Assembly: GCA_964412195.1 (NCBI GenBank)
Contig: CAYPNP010000014.1
Location: 59,993 to 123,992 of the forward strand
Length of the DNA: 64,000 bases
Reading direction: 5' to 3'
Source: CAYPNP01 sp964412195
GTDB taxonomy: Bacteria > Acidobacteriota > JAAYUB01
The position numbers were made by a program, and so were the translations under genes. Shown here piece by piece: positions 27,748-35,438 of the stretch. The notes beneath the pieces were generated by a model. The model did no database searches and had not been told where the DNA came from. It saw only the letters and a list, made by a program, of their open reading frames with translations. Numbering within the stretch: position 1 is the stretch's first letter; each line of letters begins with the position of its first letter.

Positions 27748-29634
27748 ATGGCAGGCAGGGAATCGAAACAGGGGTTCCGGTTGCGGGAGCGGGGGGACGG
27801 CGACACCCAGGAATTCGTCCTGCACCGCGGGGAGAACCGGGTGGGCTCGGTCCCGGGCAGCGAGGTCACCCTGCGGGAGTCGGGCGTCTCCCGCCACCAT
27901 GCCTTGATCCGCTGGGTGGGCGACCAGGTGGTCGTGGAGGACCTCGGCAGCCGGAACGGCACTTTCCTGAACGGCCGCGCCGTCACCTCCGCGGCCCTGC
28001 GGCCCGGCGACATCGTGTCCTTCGGATCGGTCGAGCTGGTGCTCGAGACCGCCGACCCCGCCGAGTCGGAAGTCGCCCTGCCCTGCCCTGCGGACTCGAG
28101 CCACAGCGCGGCACCTCCCGCGGAGGATCCCCGGAAAACTACCGCCTTGACCGCCGAGTCTGTGCCGGCGCGGTGGCTCGGAGTGCTGGCGGACTGCGCG
28201 CGGATCGTGTCGGAGGGACGGGATTCCGGCACGCACATTGCCCTGGAAGCTGCAGTCACCGGCGTCGGGGCCCGGGGGGCCGCCCTGTTGGAGTGGCGAG
28301 CCCGGGAAGACCTGAACGTGATTGAAGTCGCCGGGGCCTTCGGGCCGCCTGGCGTCTTCGCCCGTTTCCAGAAGCATCTCGCCGCGCTCCAGCTGGGTCC
28401 AGCCGCGGTGGGTCCCGGCGTCGAAGTCGACCTGCTGCCCGGCAATCCCCCGCTGGCGGCGGCGGCCGGCATGGTCAATTCGATCGCTGCGCGGGCATTG
28501 GTCCTGTCGGGCGATTTCCCGCACCGCCCCGCTTGCGCGGAACTGCTGGCAGCGCTCTTCCGGGTGATCCAGGGCGAGCCCACCGGCGCGGCCGCCCCAT
28601 CGGACTCTCCGCCCTCGAAACAACTTCCGGAGCTGGTCCTGCCGCCCGGCTTCGTGGCGGGACGCTCGGCGGCCTGCCTGGACGTCCAGCGCCAACTCCG
28701 CCACCTGCTCCATGGCAGCCTGCCGGTGCTGATCACGGGCGAGACGGGCGTGGGCAAGGAGCACATCGCCCGGATCCTCCACGCATCGTCCGACCGGCGC
28801 CGCGGCCCGTTCGTGGCGGTGAACTGCGCCGCCATCCCCTCCGAGCTGATGGAGGCGGAACTCTTCGGCATTGAGAAGGGCGTGGCCACCGGGGTGATGC
28901 AGCGCGAGGGCAAGTTCCGGCTGGCCCACGGCGGGGTGCTGTTCCTGGACGAGATCGGCGACATGCCCGCCCACCTCCAGTCCAAGGTCCTGCGCGCGCT
29001 GCAGGACCAGCTGATCTGGCCGGTGGGCGGCCGCCAGGCGACGCCGGTGGACGTGCGGGTCGTCTCCTCCACCAACCGCGACCTGGCCCAGAGCATGCGG
29101 GACGGGTCCTTCCGTCCCGATCTCTACTACCGGATCGCCGGATACGTCCTGCGGATGCCCTCGCTGCGGGAGCGAAAGGACGACATCCCGCTGCTGGCCG
29201 GTCAGTTCATGGAGCGGTTCGCACGGGAAGCCGGGAAGAGCATCCGGGGCATCTCCGCCAAGGCGCTCGAGGCGTTGAGCGAGGCACCATGGCCCGGCAA
29301 CGTCCGGGAACTGGAGAACGAGGTCCGCCGGCTGGTCTACGTGTGCCCGGACGGCCAGCCCATCACCTCGGCCATGCTCTCGCCGGCGGTGATTTCCGCA
29401 CCGGGCCCCCTGCCCTCCCGTCCGTCCGAACCGGCCGCCGCAGGCCTGGCCGGCGAGGTCGAGGAGGCGGAACGGCGCGCCATCGCCACCGCCCTGGCCG
29501 AGGCCCGGGGGAACCGGAGCCGGGCGGCCAGGCTCCTGGGCATTTCCCGCAACGGGCTGGCCCTGAAGATGAAGCGGCTGGGGATGCTCGACGGTCCCGC
29601 GCCGGCCCCTGGCGCGGGCACTTTTCCGATCTGA
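27748..29634 (+). CDS. FHA-domain sigma-54-dependent transcriptional activator (cassette 2)
   Basis: 628 residues from ATG 27748 (MAGRESKQGFRL), which matches the start of the paralogue at 15589 and has CTGGAGG upstream; the frame is open for 120 codons before it through the hairpin element, an accident of composition. FHA domain (about 15-100: VGSVPGSEV, SRHHALI, DLGSRNGTFLNG), unknown middle domain, AAA+ domain with GETGVGKE and LFLDEIGDM, FIS-type HTH with a recognition region almost identical to activator 1 (ISRNGLALKMKRLGML). The GAFTGA loop is GVATGV (378-383). Two sigma-54 promoter modules follow within 600 bp. Confidence 0.93.
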   Translation: MAGRESKQGFRLRERGDGDTQEFVLHRGENRVGSVPGSEVTLRESGVSRHHALIRWVGDQVVVEDLGSRNGTFLNGRAVTSAALRPGDIVSFGSVELVLETADPAESEVALPCPADSSHSAAPPAEDPRKTTALTAESVPARWLGVLADCARIVSEGRDSGTHIALEAAVTGVGARGAALLEWRAREDLNVIEVAGAFGPPGVFARFQKHLAALQLGPAAVGPGVEVDLLPGNPPLAAAAGMVNSIAARALVLSGDFPHRPACAELLAALFRVIQGEPTGAAAPSDSPPSKQLPELVLPPGFVAGRSAACLDVQRQLRHLLHGSLPVLITGETGVGKEHIARILHASSDRRRGPFVAVNCAAIPSELMEAELFGIEKGVATGVMQREGKFRLAHGGVLFLDEIGDMPAHLQSKVLRALQDQLIWPVGGRQATPVDVRVVSSTNRDLAQSMRDGSFRPDLYYRIAGYVLRMPSLRERKDDIPLLAGQFMERFAREAGKSIRGISAKALEALSEAPWPGNVRELENEVRRLVYVCPDGQPITSAMLSPAVISAPGPLPSRPSEPAAAGLAGEVEEAERRAIATALAEARGNRSRAARLLGISRNGLALKMKRLGMLDGPAPAPGAGTFPI

Positions 29635-29677
29635 TCCAAAACGCGCTGATCGTTTCCCCCTGAGGTTTTAAAGCGCC

Positions 29678-29708
29678 TGCCCACTCCCTGCCCACTGGCT
29701 GGGCAGGG
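29678..29708 (+). promoter_or_regulatory. Enhancer (UAS) site for sigma-54 promoter 2
   Basis: A 9-bp perfect dyad CCCTGCCCA-N5-TGGGCAGGG (29686-29708), preceded by another TGCCCA half-site (29678-29683). Its centre is 128 bp before the -24 element at 29825. Confidence 0.6.
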
Positions 29709-29824
29709 CGCACCCGGACTGCGCAACGCCACCGCATCGGAGGCAATCCCCGCGACACCCGGAAGTCCACGCAATAAATTGCAATTAAAGGTTTTGTAAG
29801 ACTCGTGGCTCCGACAGCCCGGTT

Positions 29825-29879
29825 TGGCATGGAACTCGCGAAAGGATGGGTGCGCGCAAGCCCCAGGTGTAGTGATCAA
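29825..29879 (+). promoter_or_regulatory. Sigma-54 promoter 2 (-24/-12) with downstream TGATCAA box
   Basis: TGGCATGGAACTCGCG at 29825-29840; GG and GC are ten bases apart. TGATCAA starts at 29873, 48 bp from the promoter start. No protein gene follows before promoter 3; a terminator-like hairpin lies about 40 bp after the likely start site (about 29851). Confidence 0.6.
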
Positions 29880-29940
29880 GCCAGCCGAAAGGTGGGGGAC
29901 CGGCGGACGCTGGGGCAACCGGTTCCTCACTCTTTTTCTT
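29851..29940 (+). ncRNA. Possible sigma-54-driven small RNA
   Basis: Predicted to start near 29851 from sigma-54 promoter 2 and to end after a 10-bp stem (29894-29903 with 29919-29928, two G-U pairs) followed by a T-rich run (TCTTTTTCTT, 29931-29940). No open reading frame of note lies in it. It may instead be a decayed duplicate of the promoter module. Confidence 0.3.
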
Positions 29941-30097
29941 CCCGCCGTGTCCAGCCCTCCCCGCTTCGACAGGATACCGCGACATTGATCATCGACCGGC
30001 CGGCGGGGAATCCGCCCGCTCCGGAGGCAAGCTCCGCAGCCGCCCCGCGACGCGGACCGCGGCCGTGACCCGGCGATCCGCCAGTTCCCGCCCGGAG

Positions 30098-30123
30098 TGC
30101 CCATTCACTGGGCAGACTGCCCA
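30098..30123 (+). promoter_or_regulatory. Enhancer (UAS) site for sigma-54 promoter 3
   Basis: TGCCCA-N5-TGGGCA (30098-30114), 3 bp, then TGCCCA (30118-30123), centred 126 bp before the -24 element. Half-site order and spacings equal those at 17523-17548. Confidence 0.6.
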
Positions 30124-30231
30124 CTCGAAGGTCACCCGCCGGCGATTGAAATTCCCGCCAACCGCCCGACATATTGCATAACCTATTGTAATTCCAAGGC
30201 ATAGACACCAGCCGCGGACGGGATGGCCGAA

Positions 30232-30287
30232 TGGCACGGCGTTCGCTTTTCTCAAGGCAAGCGCTTTGCCCCGGGTGTGATGATCAA
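30232..30287 (+). promoter_or_regulatory. Sigma-54 promoter 3 (-24/-12) with downstream TGATCAA box
   Basis: TGGCACGGCGTTCGCT at 30232-30247, near consensus. TGATCAA starts at 30281, 49 bp from the promoter start. A GC hairpin (30299-30307 with 30321-30329, perfect 9 bp) follows in the leader before the gene at 30419. The remaining 29941-30097 stretch shows nothing recognisable. Confidence 0.65.
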
Positions 30288-30418
30288 GTCCAAAGGGTGG
30301 GGGGCCGGCCAAGGGGCAGGCGGCCCCCCTTCCCGGACGAACCAGAAAAAAGTCAGTTCAGTACGAGTGGCCGTTGATGAAGGCAGTAGGGTCCCGTTGC
30401 GTCCGCGGGAGGTGGGTC

Positions 30419-31195
30419 ATGAAGACGATCTCGGCGCTGGTGCTGGCGGTGGCAGGTTGGGTCGGAGGGATCCAGGCGATGGGTAAGCCGCCGGTGCAAG
30501 GGATGGATTCCCTGACGGAAGAGTGGCTGGCGGCGTACGCCGCATTCCTCGACCGGAATCCGGAACTGCAGGCCGCCTGCGATTACCAGCTCCTGTGCCG
30601 GAGCGGGGTGCCCATCCGCCTGCGGATCACCGACCAGAAGCCCGCCTCCGGATCGGGGTACTTCCGGACCGTGGACGGGCAGACCCTGGACATCTTCATC
30701 TGGCACCTGGGCAACCGGCGCGCCGGAAACTGCGAGCAGTGGCTGTCGCGGGAGGGGAAGCTGGCCCATGAGTTCCGCCACGCCGCCCAGTTTCTGCGGG
30801 GGGAGATCGGCTTCCTGAACGTCTCCGGCGAATGGGTCCTGTACGCCTACGATGTGTACGACGAATACGATGCCTACCAGGTGCAGTTTGAAGTCGTCCG
30901 GGCCGTCGATGCCGGCCACCGCGACCTGGCGCACGGTATCCTGCGTTGTTTTTCCGGGAACGCTTCCGAAGACGAGGCCGTCCGGGAACTCAGCAAGGAC
31001 CACCTGTACGGGAATGAGCGGGGCATCGTGCTGGACCGCCGGGCGGTGACCCAATCCATTCACGGCCTGTCCAAGGGTGTCCTCTATCAAACCCGCCGGT
31101 GGTTCTTCTTCACCCACGGCGACGGCGTTCCCCCGGGAGTGGAGCGTGGCGCCGCCGACACCGCGCCGATTCAGGCCCGGGTCGGCCGGGAGTGA
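30419..31195 (+). CDS. Exported protein with HEFRH (zincin-like) motif
   Basis: 258 residues from ATG 30419, which has GGGAGGTGGG upstream and gives a signal peptide (MKTISALVLAVAGWVGGIQA). HEFRH at 117-121 (context EGKLAHEFRHAAQF) has the HEXXH form of zinc metallopeptidases. A third ligand is not certain; the acidic cluster YDVYDEYDAYQ (about 143-153) is a candidate. No family recognised. It is the first gene after FHA activator 2 and sigma-54 promoter 3, so it is a likely target. The lipoprotein gene follows after about 145 bp. Confidence 0.7.
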   Translation: MKTISALVLAVAGWVGGIQAMGKPPVQGMDSLTEEWLAAYAAFLDRNPELQAACDYQLLCRSGVPIRLRITDQKPASGSGYFRTVDGQTLDIFIWHLGNRRAGNCEQWLSREGKLAHEFRHAAQFLRGEIGFLNVSGEWVLYAYDVYDEYDAYQVQFEVVRAVDAGHRDLAHGILRCFSGNASEDEAVRELSKDHLYGNERGIVLDRRAVTQSIHGLSKGVLYQTRRWFFFTHGDGVPPGVERGAADTAPIQARVGRE

Positions 31196-31341
31196 TGGGA
31201 CGTTTCCGGATTGCTTTCTCTCCACGATCTCCACTACAATCCGATCACGGCTGGAAATGAGAGGCGATCCCCTGGATTCCTCCGGAGGGCGAGGCAGCCT
31301 CTTTCGGGCTATACTCCCGATCCCCCGCCGGCGCAGTGAAG

Positions 31342-31860
31342 ATGAAGATACCTCAAACCATGGGGCTGACGGTGCTGACACTTTTGCTGGCCGGATGCGC
31401 GAGCCGGAGCGCGGCGCCGTGCCCCGGGCAGGCGGCCCTCGTCAAACCCATCCCCATAGCGCGGCACCTTGACGTGTCCCAGCAGGAGCGGATCAATCGG
31501 CGGCTGGGGGAATACCTGGCGCTGGTGGCCGCGGGCCAGAGCCTGGAAGCCTTCCAGTACCTTTCCTACCTCGATCGACAATTCCTGGGAGATCCGCCGG
31601 ATTACGGCCTGATCAGCCGCCTGCGCCTGTGTTCATTCACCGCTGACAGTCTGGAGCAGGTGAAATTCGACGTGAACGAGGACAAGAGGCCGGGCGAGCC
31701 GGACTACACCTTTCAAATCGCCGGCACCGCCGTCTGCCTGGACGGCGGGAAACAAAAGAAGATTCGCGCGGCGATCCAGGTCAGCTTTGAGAACGGCGAC
31801 TGGTACTTCTCCCCCCTGCTCTACGAAGGCCAGTTTCCCGATCGGGAAATCCTCAAGTAA
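31342..31860 (+). CDS. Lipoprotein of unknown function
   Basis: 172 residues from ATG 31342 (a GTG two codons earlier is equally possible; neither has a strong ribosome site). Lipobox LLLAGC puts the lipidated cysteine at residue 19. The mature part is small and mixed alpha/beta (RLGEYLALVAAGQSLEAFQYLSYLD ... YTFQIAGTAVCLDG ... NGDWYFSPLLYEG), like small NTF2-like or nuclear-transport-type folds, but no family is firm. It may be co-transcribed with the HEFRH protein. Confidence 0.65.
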   Translation: MKIPQTMGLTVLTLLLAGCASRSAAPCPGQAALVKPIPIARHLDVSQQERINRRLGEYLALVAAGQSLEAFQYLSYLDRQFLGDPPDYGLISRLRLCSFTADSLEQVKFDVNEDKRPGEPDYTFQIAGTAVCLDGGKQKKIRAAIQVSFENGDWYFSPLLYEGQFPDREILK

Positions 31861-32321
31861 TCGTGCCGGTGTTTGGAATCGAGGCTCGGGGTTAGGGACT
31901 CGGGACTCGGGGCTCGGGGCTCGGAATCCACAGCCACGAACGGGCTGGTCGCTCCCCAAACTCCCGGTCCCACTCCTCGGGCGGGAATCCGCGCAAGACG
32001 CAGAGCTCGCATACCGTAGCTCGCGACGTCCACGGCGCGAGAGGATGCTCGCGGCAAACGTCGTTGGGTTCATATCCGGAGGTGGCGGAGTCAGACTCGC
32101 GCCTGGAGGTCGCGAGCTAGGACGCGCGGCCGGCGGTCGTACGGTACGGCCCGCGGCCGGGGGCCGCGGGGTACGTCGTCGCGCCCTCGCCGGTTCGCCT
32201 GGTGGCCGTTTCGCTGGTCCGGTCTCCCCGTCTCCCCGTCACCCCGTCCCCGTGTCGCCCCATCGCCCCACCGCCGTTTCGCTGCTTCCGTCAATCATCG
32301 ACAAGATGAAAAGGGTTGCGA
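31861..32321. repeat. Repeat-filled convergent junction
   Basis: No gene. 31880-31925 is a short-word tandem (GGGACTCGGGGCTCGG type). 32005-32180 carries CTCGCGACGTCC / GGTCGCGAG words on both strands. 32200-32290 is a CCCCGTC / CGCCGTTTCGC repeat, and the last 50-60 bp are the flank shared with kinase 2. Confidence 0.65.
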
Positions 32322-34985
32322 TCACGGTCCCGTGTACGGCCGGTCAGGCGGGTACTTTTTCGTCAGGGTCAAGAATCGGCGGTGCAACAGGAGAGATCGG
32401 AAGAACGGATTGACTTTGATCATGTTGACATTGTTTTCCGGCAGGGATTGAGTGAAATAATATTCCAGTTGATCCAGGGCCAGATCATTTTGGCCGAAAC
32501 GGGCGGCTACCATCGCCAAGATCAGAACATGATGAAAGTGGGCCTGATACTCCGGATCCCGTGGGATCAGCCTGATGATTTGACGGGCTAGCAGAAGCGC
32601 CTCATCCGACCGTCCCAGATCCGCCAGAATGTCCCGGCGGGTTGCCAGCAGGCGGACCTCCTGGCCGCTCCCCTTCCGTTCTCCCGCGATCTTGTCCAAC
32701 TGCCGCAGTGCCTCGGCGAACGCCGCCCGGGCCTCCCCCTTCCGCCCCATCTGACGCAAGATGTTTCCCTTTACCTGTTCTTTTAAAAGCACTTCTGCGC
32801 TTTGATCCAGCACAATGTCGGGGAACTTGTCGACCTCCCGCAGGATTGTCGGGGGAATGCTCTGGCCGGCCCAGCCACGGATGACGATGCAATTTGGATC
32901 GATCATCGACTGACGCCGGAGACCCATTGGCAAACTGTCCAAGAACATCACCGCGCTCATAGGATCGCCATCCCGGCGGATGCATACGAAACACCATTCC
33001 AGATAAGGAGCCAAGACCTTCTCCTCAGGATCCAGGGCCATGGCGTGCCGCAGGGACCGCTCTGCCTCGGCGTATCGCTGATGCTGGTTATATTGTTTAC
33101 CCAACCATAGATAGAGATATTTTTCTCTGGGATTGAGTTCTGCGCCTCGCTCCGCGTACCGCAGTGCCTGGCCATACTTCTGCTGCCGCAATGCGCAAAA
33201 GTGGAGATTGCTGAGGATAATTGGATCACCGGATCGGCCGTGTTCGGCCAAACCGTACTCGTCCTCAGCCAGTTGATAGTCTTTTTTGATATAGAGATAC
33301 CAATCGCCCAGGGTTTTGTGATACCAGGGATTGTCCGGCTCAAGCTCTCGCGCCCGCTCCAACTCTTGCCAGGCCAGTTTCGGCCACTCTTCACTACGAT
33401 CCTTGCCTGATGCATAAGGGCGCATGTAAATGTAGGACAGGTACAGATGTGCTTCGGTGAACTCCGGATCGAGTGCAGCGGCCTGCTTATAGAACTTCAA
33501 TGATTCGTCCCAGGTCCCGGCCTCTTCCGCCCTCTGCCAGGCCGCGTACGCTGCGTCGTTCCGGGTCGACACTGCAGCCATCCCCGGCCGCTCCCCATCC
33601 ACCAGTTTCACCCGCAGCGCCGATCCCACCTTGTCCGCAATCAGCGACTGCTTTCCCAGGATGTCTCCGGCTGTTTCGTCGTACTGGTCCGACCACAGGT
33701 ACCTCCCATCGGAGGCCCGAATCAGGTGCACCGTTACCCGGATCCGCTCCGCGTTTGCGGCGCCGGCCTGCCACCTTACCAATCCCTCCAATAGGTATCT
33801 GACTCTCAACTCCGCTGCGACCTCCCAGGTCTTCTTTTTCGTCTCCTTGAACTCCGACACGTTAGTCCGGGGGACGACACTCAGCCCGTACATTTGTGAC
33901 AGCCGTGTGATGACCTGTTCCGTTAATCCGTCCGCCAGGTCTTGCTTCTCTGCGCCGGCCAGGTTTTCGAACGGCAGAACCGCCAATGTCAACCGTAGTG
34001 GTTTCTCAGGCGTCATTGGCTTCAGCGGCCGCTGCCAAAGAATGATCCAGGACACAATGGCTATCGACAGCAGAACAAGCAACGCCACCAGTCGATGCCG
34101 GTGTACCCATGTACCCGCCCTGCGCCGCCAGAGACCGGTGCGCTTGGTCCTCCGACGAAGAGTCACGGGGCCCGTCACGCCGGCCACCTCCAGTTCTACC
34201 GCGAGTTCCGCCATGGTCTGGATTCTCTGTTCGGGCTCCTTCGCCAAACATAGCAGAATCACCCGCTCCAACTCCGGCGGGAGGTCCGGTATCATCTTGG
34301 TTGGGGCAATGGGGTCATGATTCAGAATCCCGTAGATTACTGCTTGAGAATAGTCCCCCTCGAACGGCACTTTCCCCGTCACCATCTCGTACAACACTGC
34401 CCCCAGCGACCACACGTCCGTGCGCGCGTCCACCTTCCCCCCGCTCGCCTGCTCCGGCGACATGTATGCCACCGTCCCCAGCGTGCTCCCGTCTTTCGTT
34501 CGCGTCGGTTGCCCCGCCCGTTTGGCCAGCCCGAAGTCCAGCACCTTCACCCCGCCATCCGGCTGCAGCATCAGGTTGGCCGGCTTGACGTCCCGGTGCA
34601 CGATCCCTTTCGCATGGGCATGGGCCAGTCCCGCCGCCGCCTGCGCCGCGATCCAGACCGCCTCGGCCGGGGGCAGCGGGCCCCTCGCCAGCCGGGCCTT
34701 CATTGTCTGCCCGACATAGCAGGCCATGGCGATGAAGAGGCGGCCATCTTCGGTATCTCCGACTTCATAGATAGTGCAGATGTTGGGGTGGTCCAGGGAA
34801 GCCGCAGCCTCCGCCTCCAGCTGGAAGCGGCGCTTGGCTTCTTCGTCCCGGGTCAGCTCCGGGGGCAGGAACTTGAGGGCCACTGTGCGCTTGAGCCGGG
34901 TGTCATCTGCCCTATACACCTCGCCCATACCACCTGCGCCGAGCCGCCCGACGATCCGGTAGTGGGATACGGTCCGCCCGATCAC
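32322..34985 (-). CDS. Transmembrane Ser/Thr protein kinase with TolB-like and TPR domains (orphan)
   Basis: 887 residues from GTG 34985 (read VIGRTVSHYRIVG), preceded by GGAGGGGG and aligned with the start of kinase 2; the frame is open upstream but unlikely to be used. Kinase domain intact: LGAGGMGEVY, Lys38, HRDVKPAN, DFGLAKRAG, GTVAYMSPEQA. Membrane helix at about 300-320 (LVALLVLLSIAIVSWIILW), TolB_N-like domain (LAVLPFENLAGAEKQDLADGLTEQ), TPR-like repeats, tail KKYPPDRPYTGP. No receptor or FHA gene is adjacent. The kinase domain and 3' flank are closest to kinase 2, so it looks like a moved duplicate. Confidence 0.92.
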   Translation of the reverse strand: MIGRTVSHYRIVGRLGAGGMGEVYRADDTRLKRTVALKFLPPELTRDEEAKRRFQLEAEAAASLDHPNICTIYEVGDTEDGRLFIAMACYVGQTMKARLARGPLPPAEAVWIAAQAAAGLAHAHAKGIVHRDVKPANLMLQPDGGVKVLDFGLAKRAGQPTRTKDGSTLGTVAYMSPEQASGGKVDARTDVWSLGAVLYEMVTGKVPFEGDYSQAVIYGILNHDPIAPTKMIPDLPPELERVILLCLAKEPEQRIQTMAELAVELEVAGVTGPVTLRRRTKRTGLWRRRAGTWVHRHRLVALLVLLSIAIVSWIILWQRPLKPMTPEKPLRLTLAVLPFENLAGAEKQDLADGLTEQVITRLSQMYGLSVVPRTNVSEFKETKKKTWEVAAELRVRYLLEGLVRWQAGAANAERIRVTVHLIRASDGRYLWSDQYDETAGDILGKQSLIADKVGSALRVKLVDGERPGMAAVSTRNDAAYAAWQRAEEAGTWDESLKFYKQAAALDPEFTEAHLYLSYIYMRPYASGKDRSEEWPKLAWQELERARELEPDNPWYHKTLGDWYLYIKKDYQLAEDEYGLAEHGRSGDPIILSNLHFCALRQQKYGQALRYAERGAELNPREKYLYLWLGKQYNQHQRYAEAERSLRHAMALDPEEKVLAPYLEWCFVCIRRDGDPMSAVMFLDSLPMGLRRQSMIDPNCIVIRGWAGQSIPPTILREVDKFPDIVLDQSAEVLLKEQVKGNILRQMGRKGEARAAFAEALRQLDKIAGERKGSGQEVRLLATRRDILADLGRSDEALLLARQIIRLIPRDPEYQAHFHHVLILAMVAARFGQNDLALDQLEYYFTQSLPENNVNMIKVNPFFRSLLLHRRFLTLTKKYPPDRPYTGP

Positions 34986-35438
34986 GGCACCCCCTCCAAA
35001 CGCCCGATTGCCCAACAGCCAGTTTGAAGCTCTTGGGGTGATTATACTCCAACTCGACTTTCCGCGCGGGCTCATGATCGCAACGGAAGATTTCGCGCCG
35101 AGGCGCGGAGAACGCGGAGGTCGGAAGGGTACTCGCGCCCCGGAGCCAGTCGCCGGAACCGGAATCAGGGTGACAATATCCCAGCCACTACGTGAGGGTG
35201 CGCTACTCGATGTGCCAATGCGAGCGCTATTGATTGGAAGATTGGATAGCAACGCGTGAACGGAGTTGTCGGCTACTACCCTGGCTTCCCGGCGTCTGCT
35301 CCCCTGCGCCGCTCCCTGCCGGTCGCGGTACCTCAGGTCTGCCGGCTGCTGGAGCGTACCTCCAATCCCATGGTTTACGGGCCATGGATTTTCCGCTGGT
35401 TTTGCGATATCTTCTCCTGGTCCCGCAAGGAGGGCGAA
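34986..35438. other. Divergent intergenic region
   Basis: Contains a perfect TATAAT on the minus strand (35046-35041), 55 nt before the kinase 3 start, as for kinase 2. On the plus strand nothing certain precedes the aminotransferase. No gene or repeat recognised. Confidence 0.5.

Noticed and set aside
35196..35214. Minus-strand TGGCAC...AGC upstream of kinase 3 as a sigma-54 promoter
   Set aside because: The GG to GC spacing is 11 instead of 10 and there is no TGCCCA dyad upstream; a TATAAT nearer the gene is more plausible.
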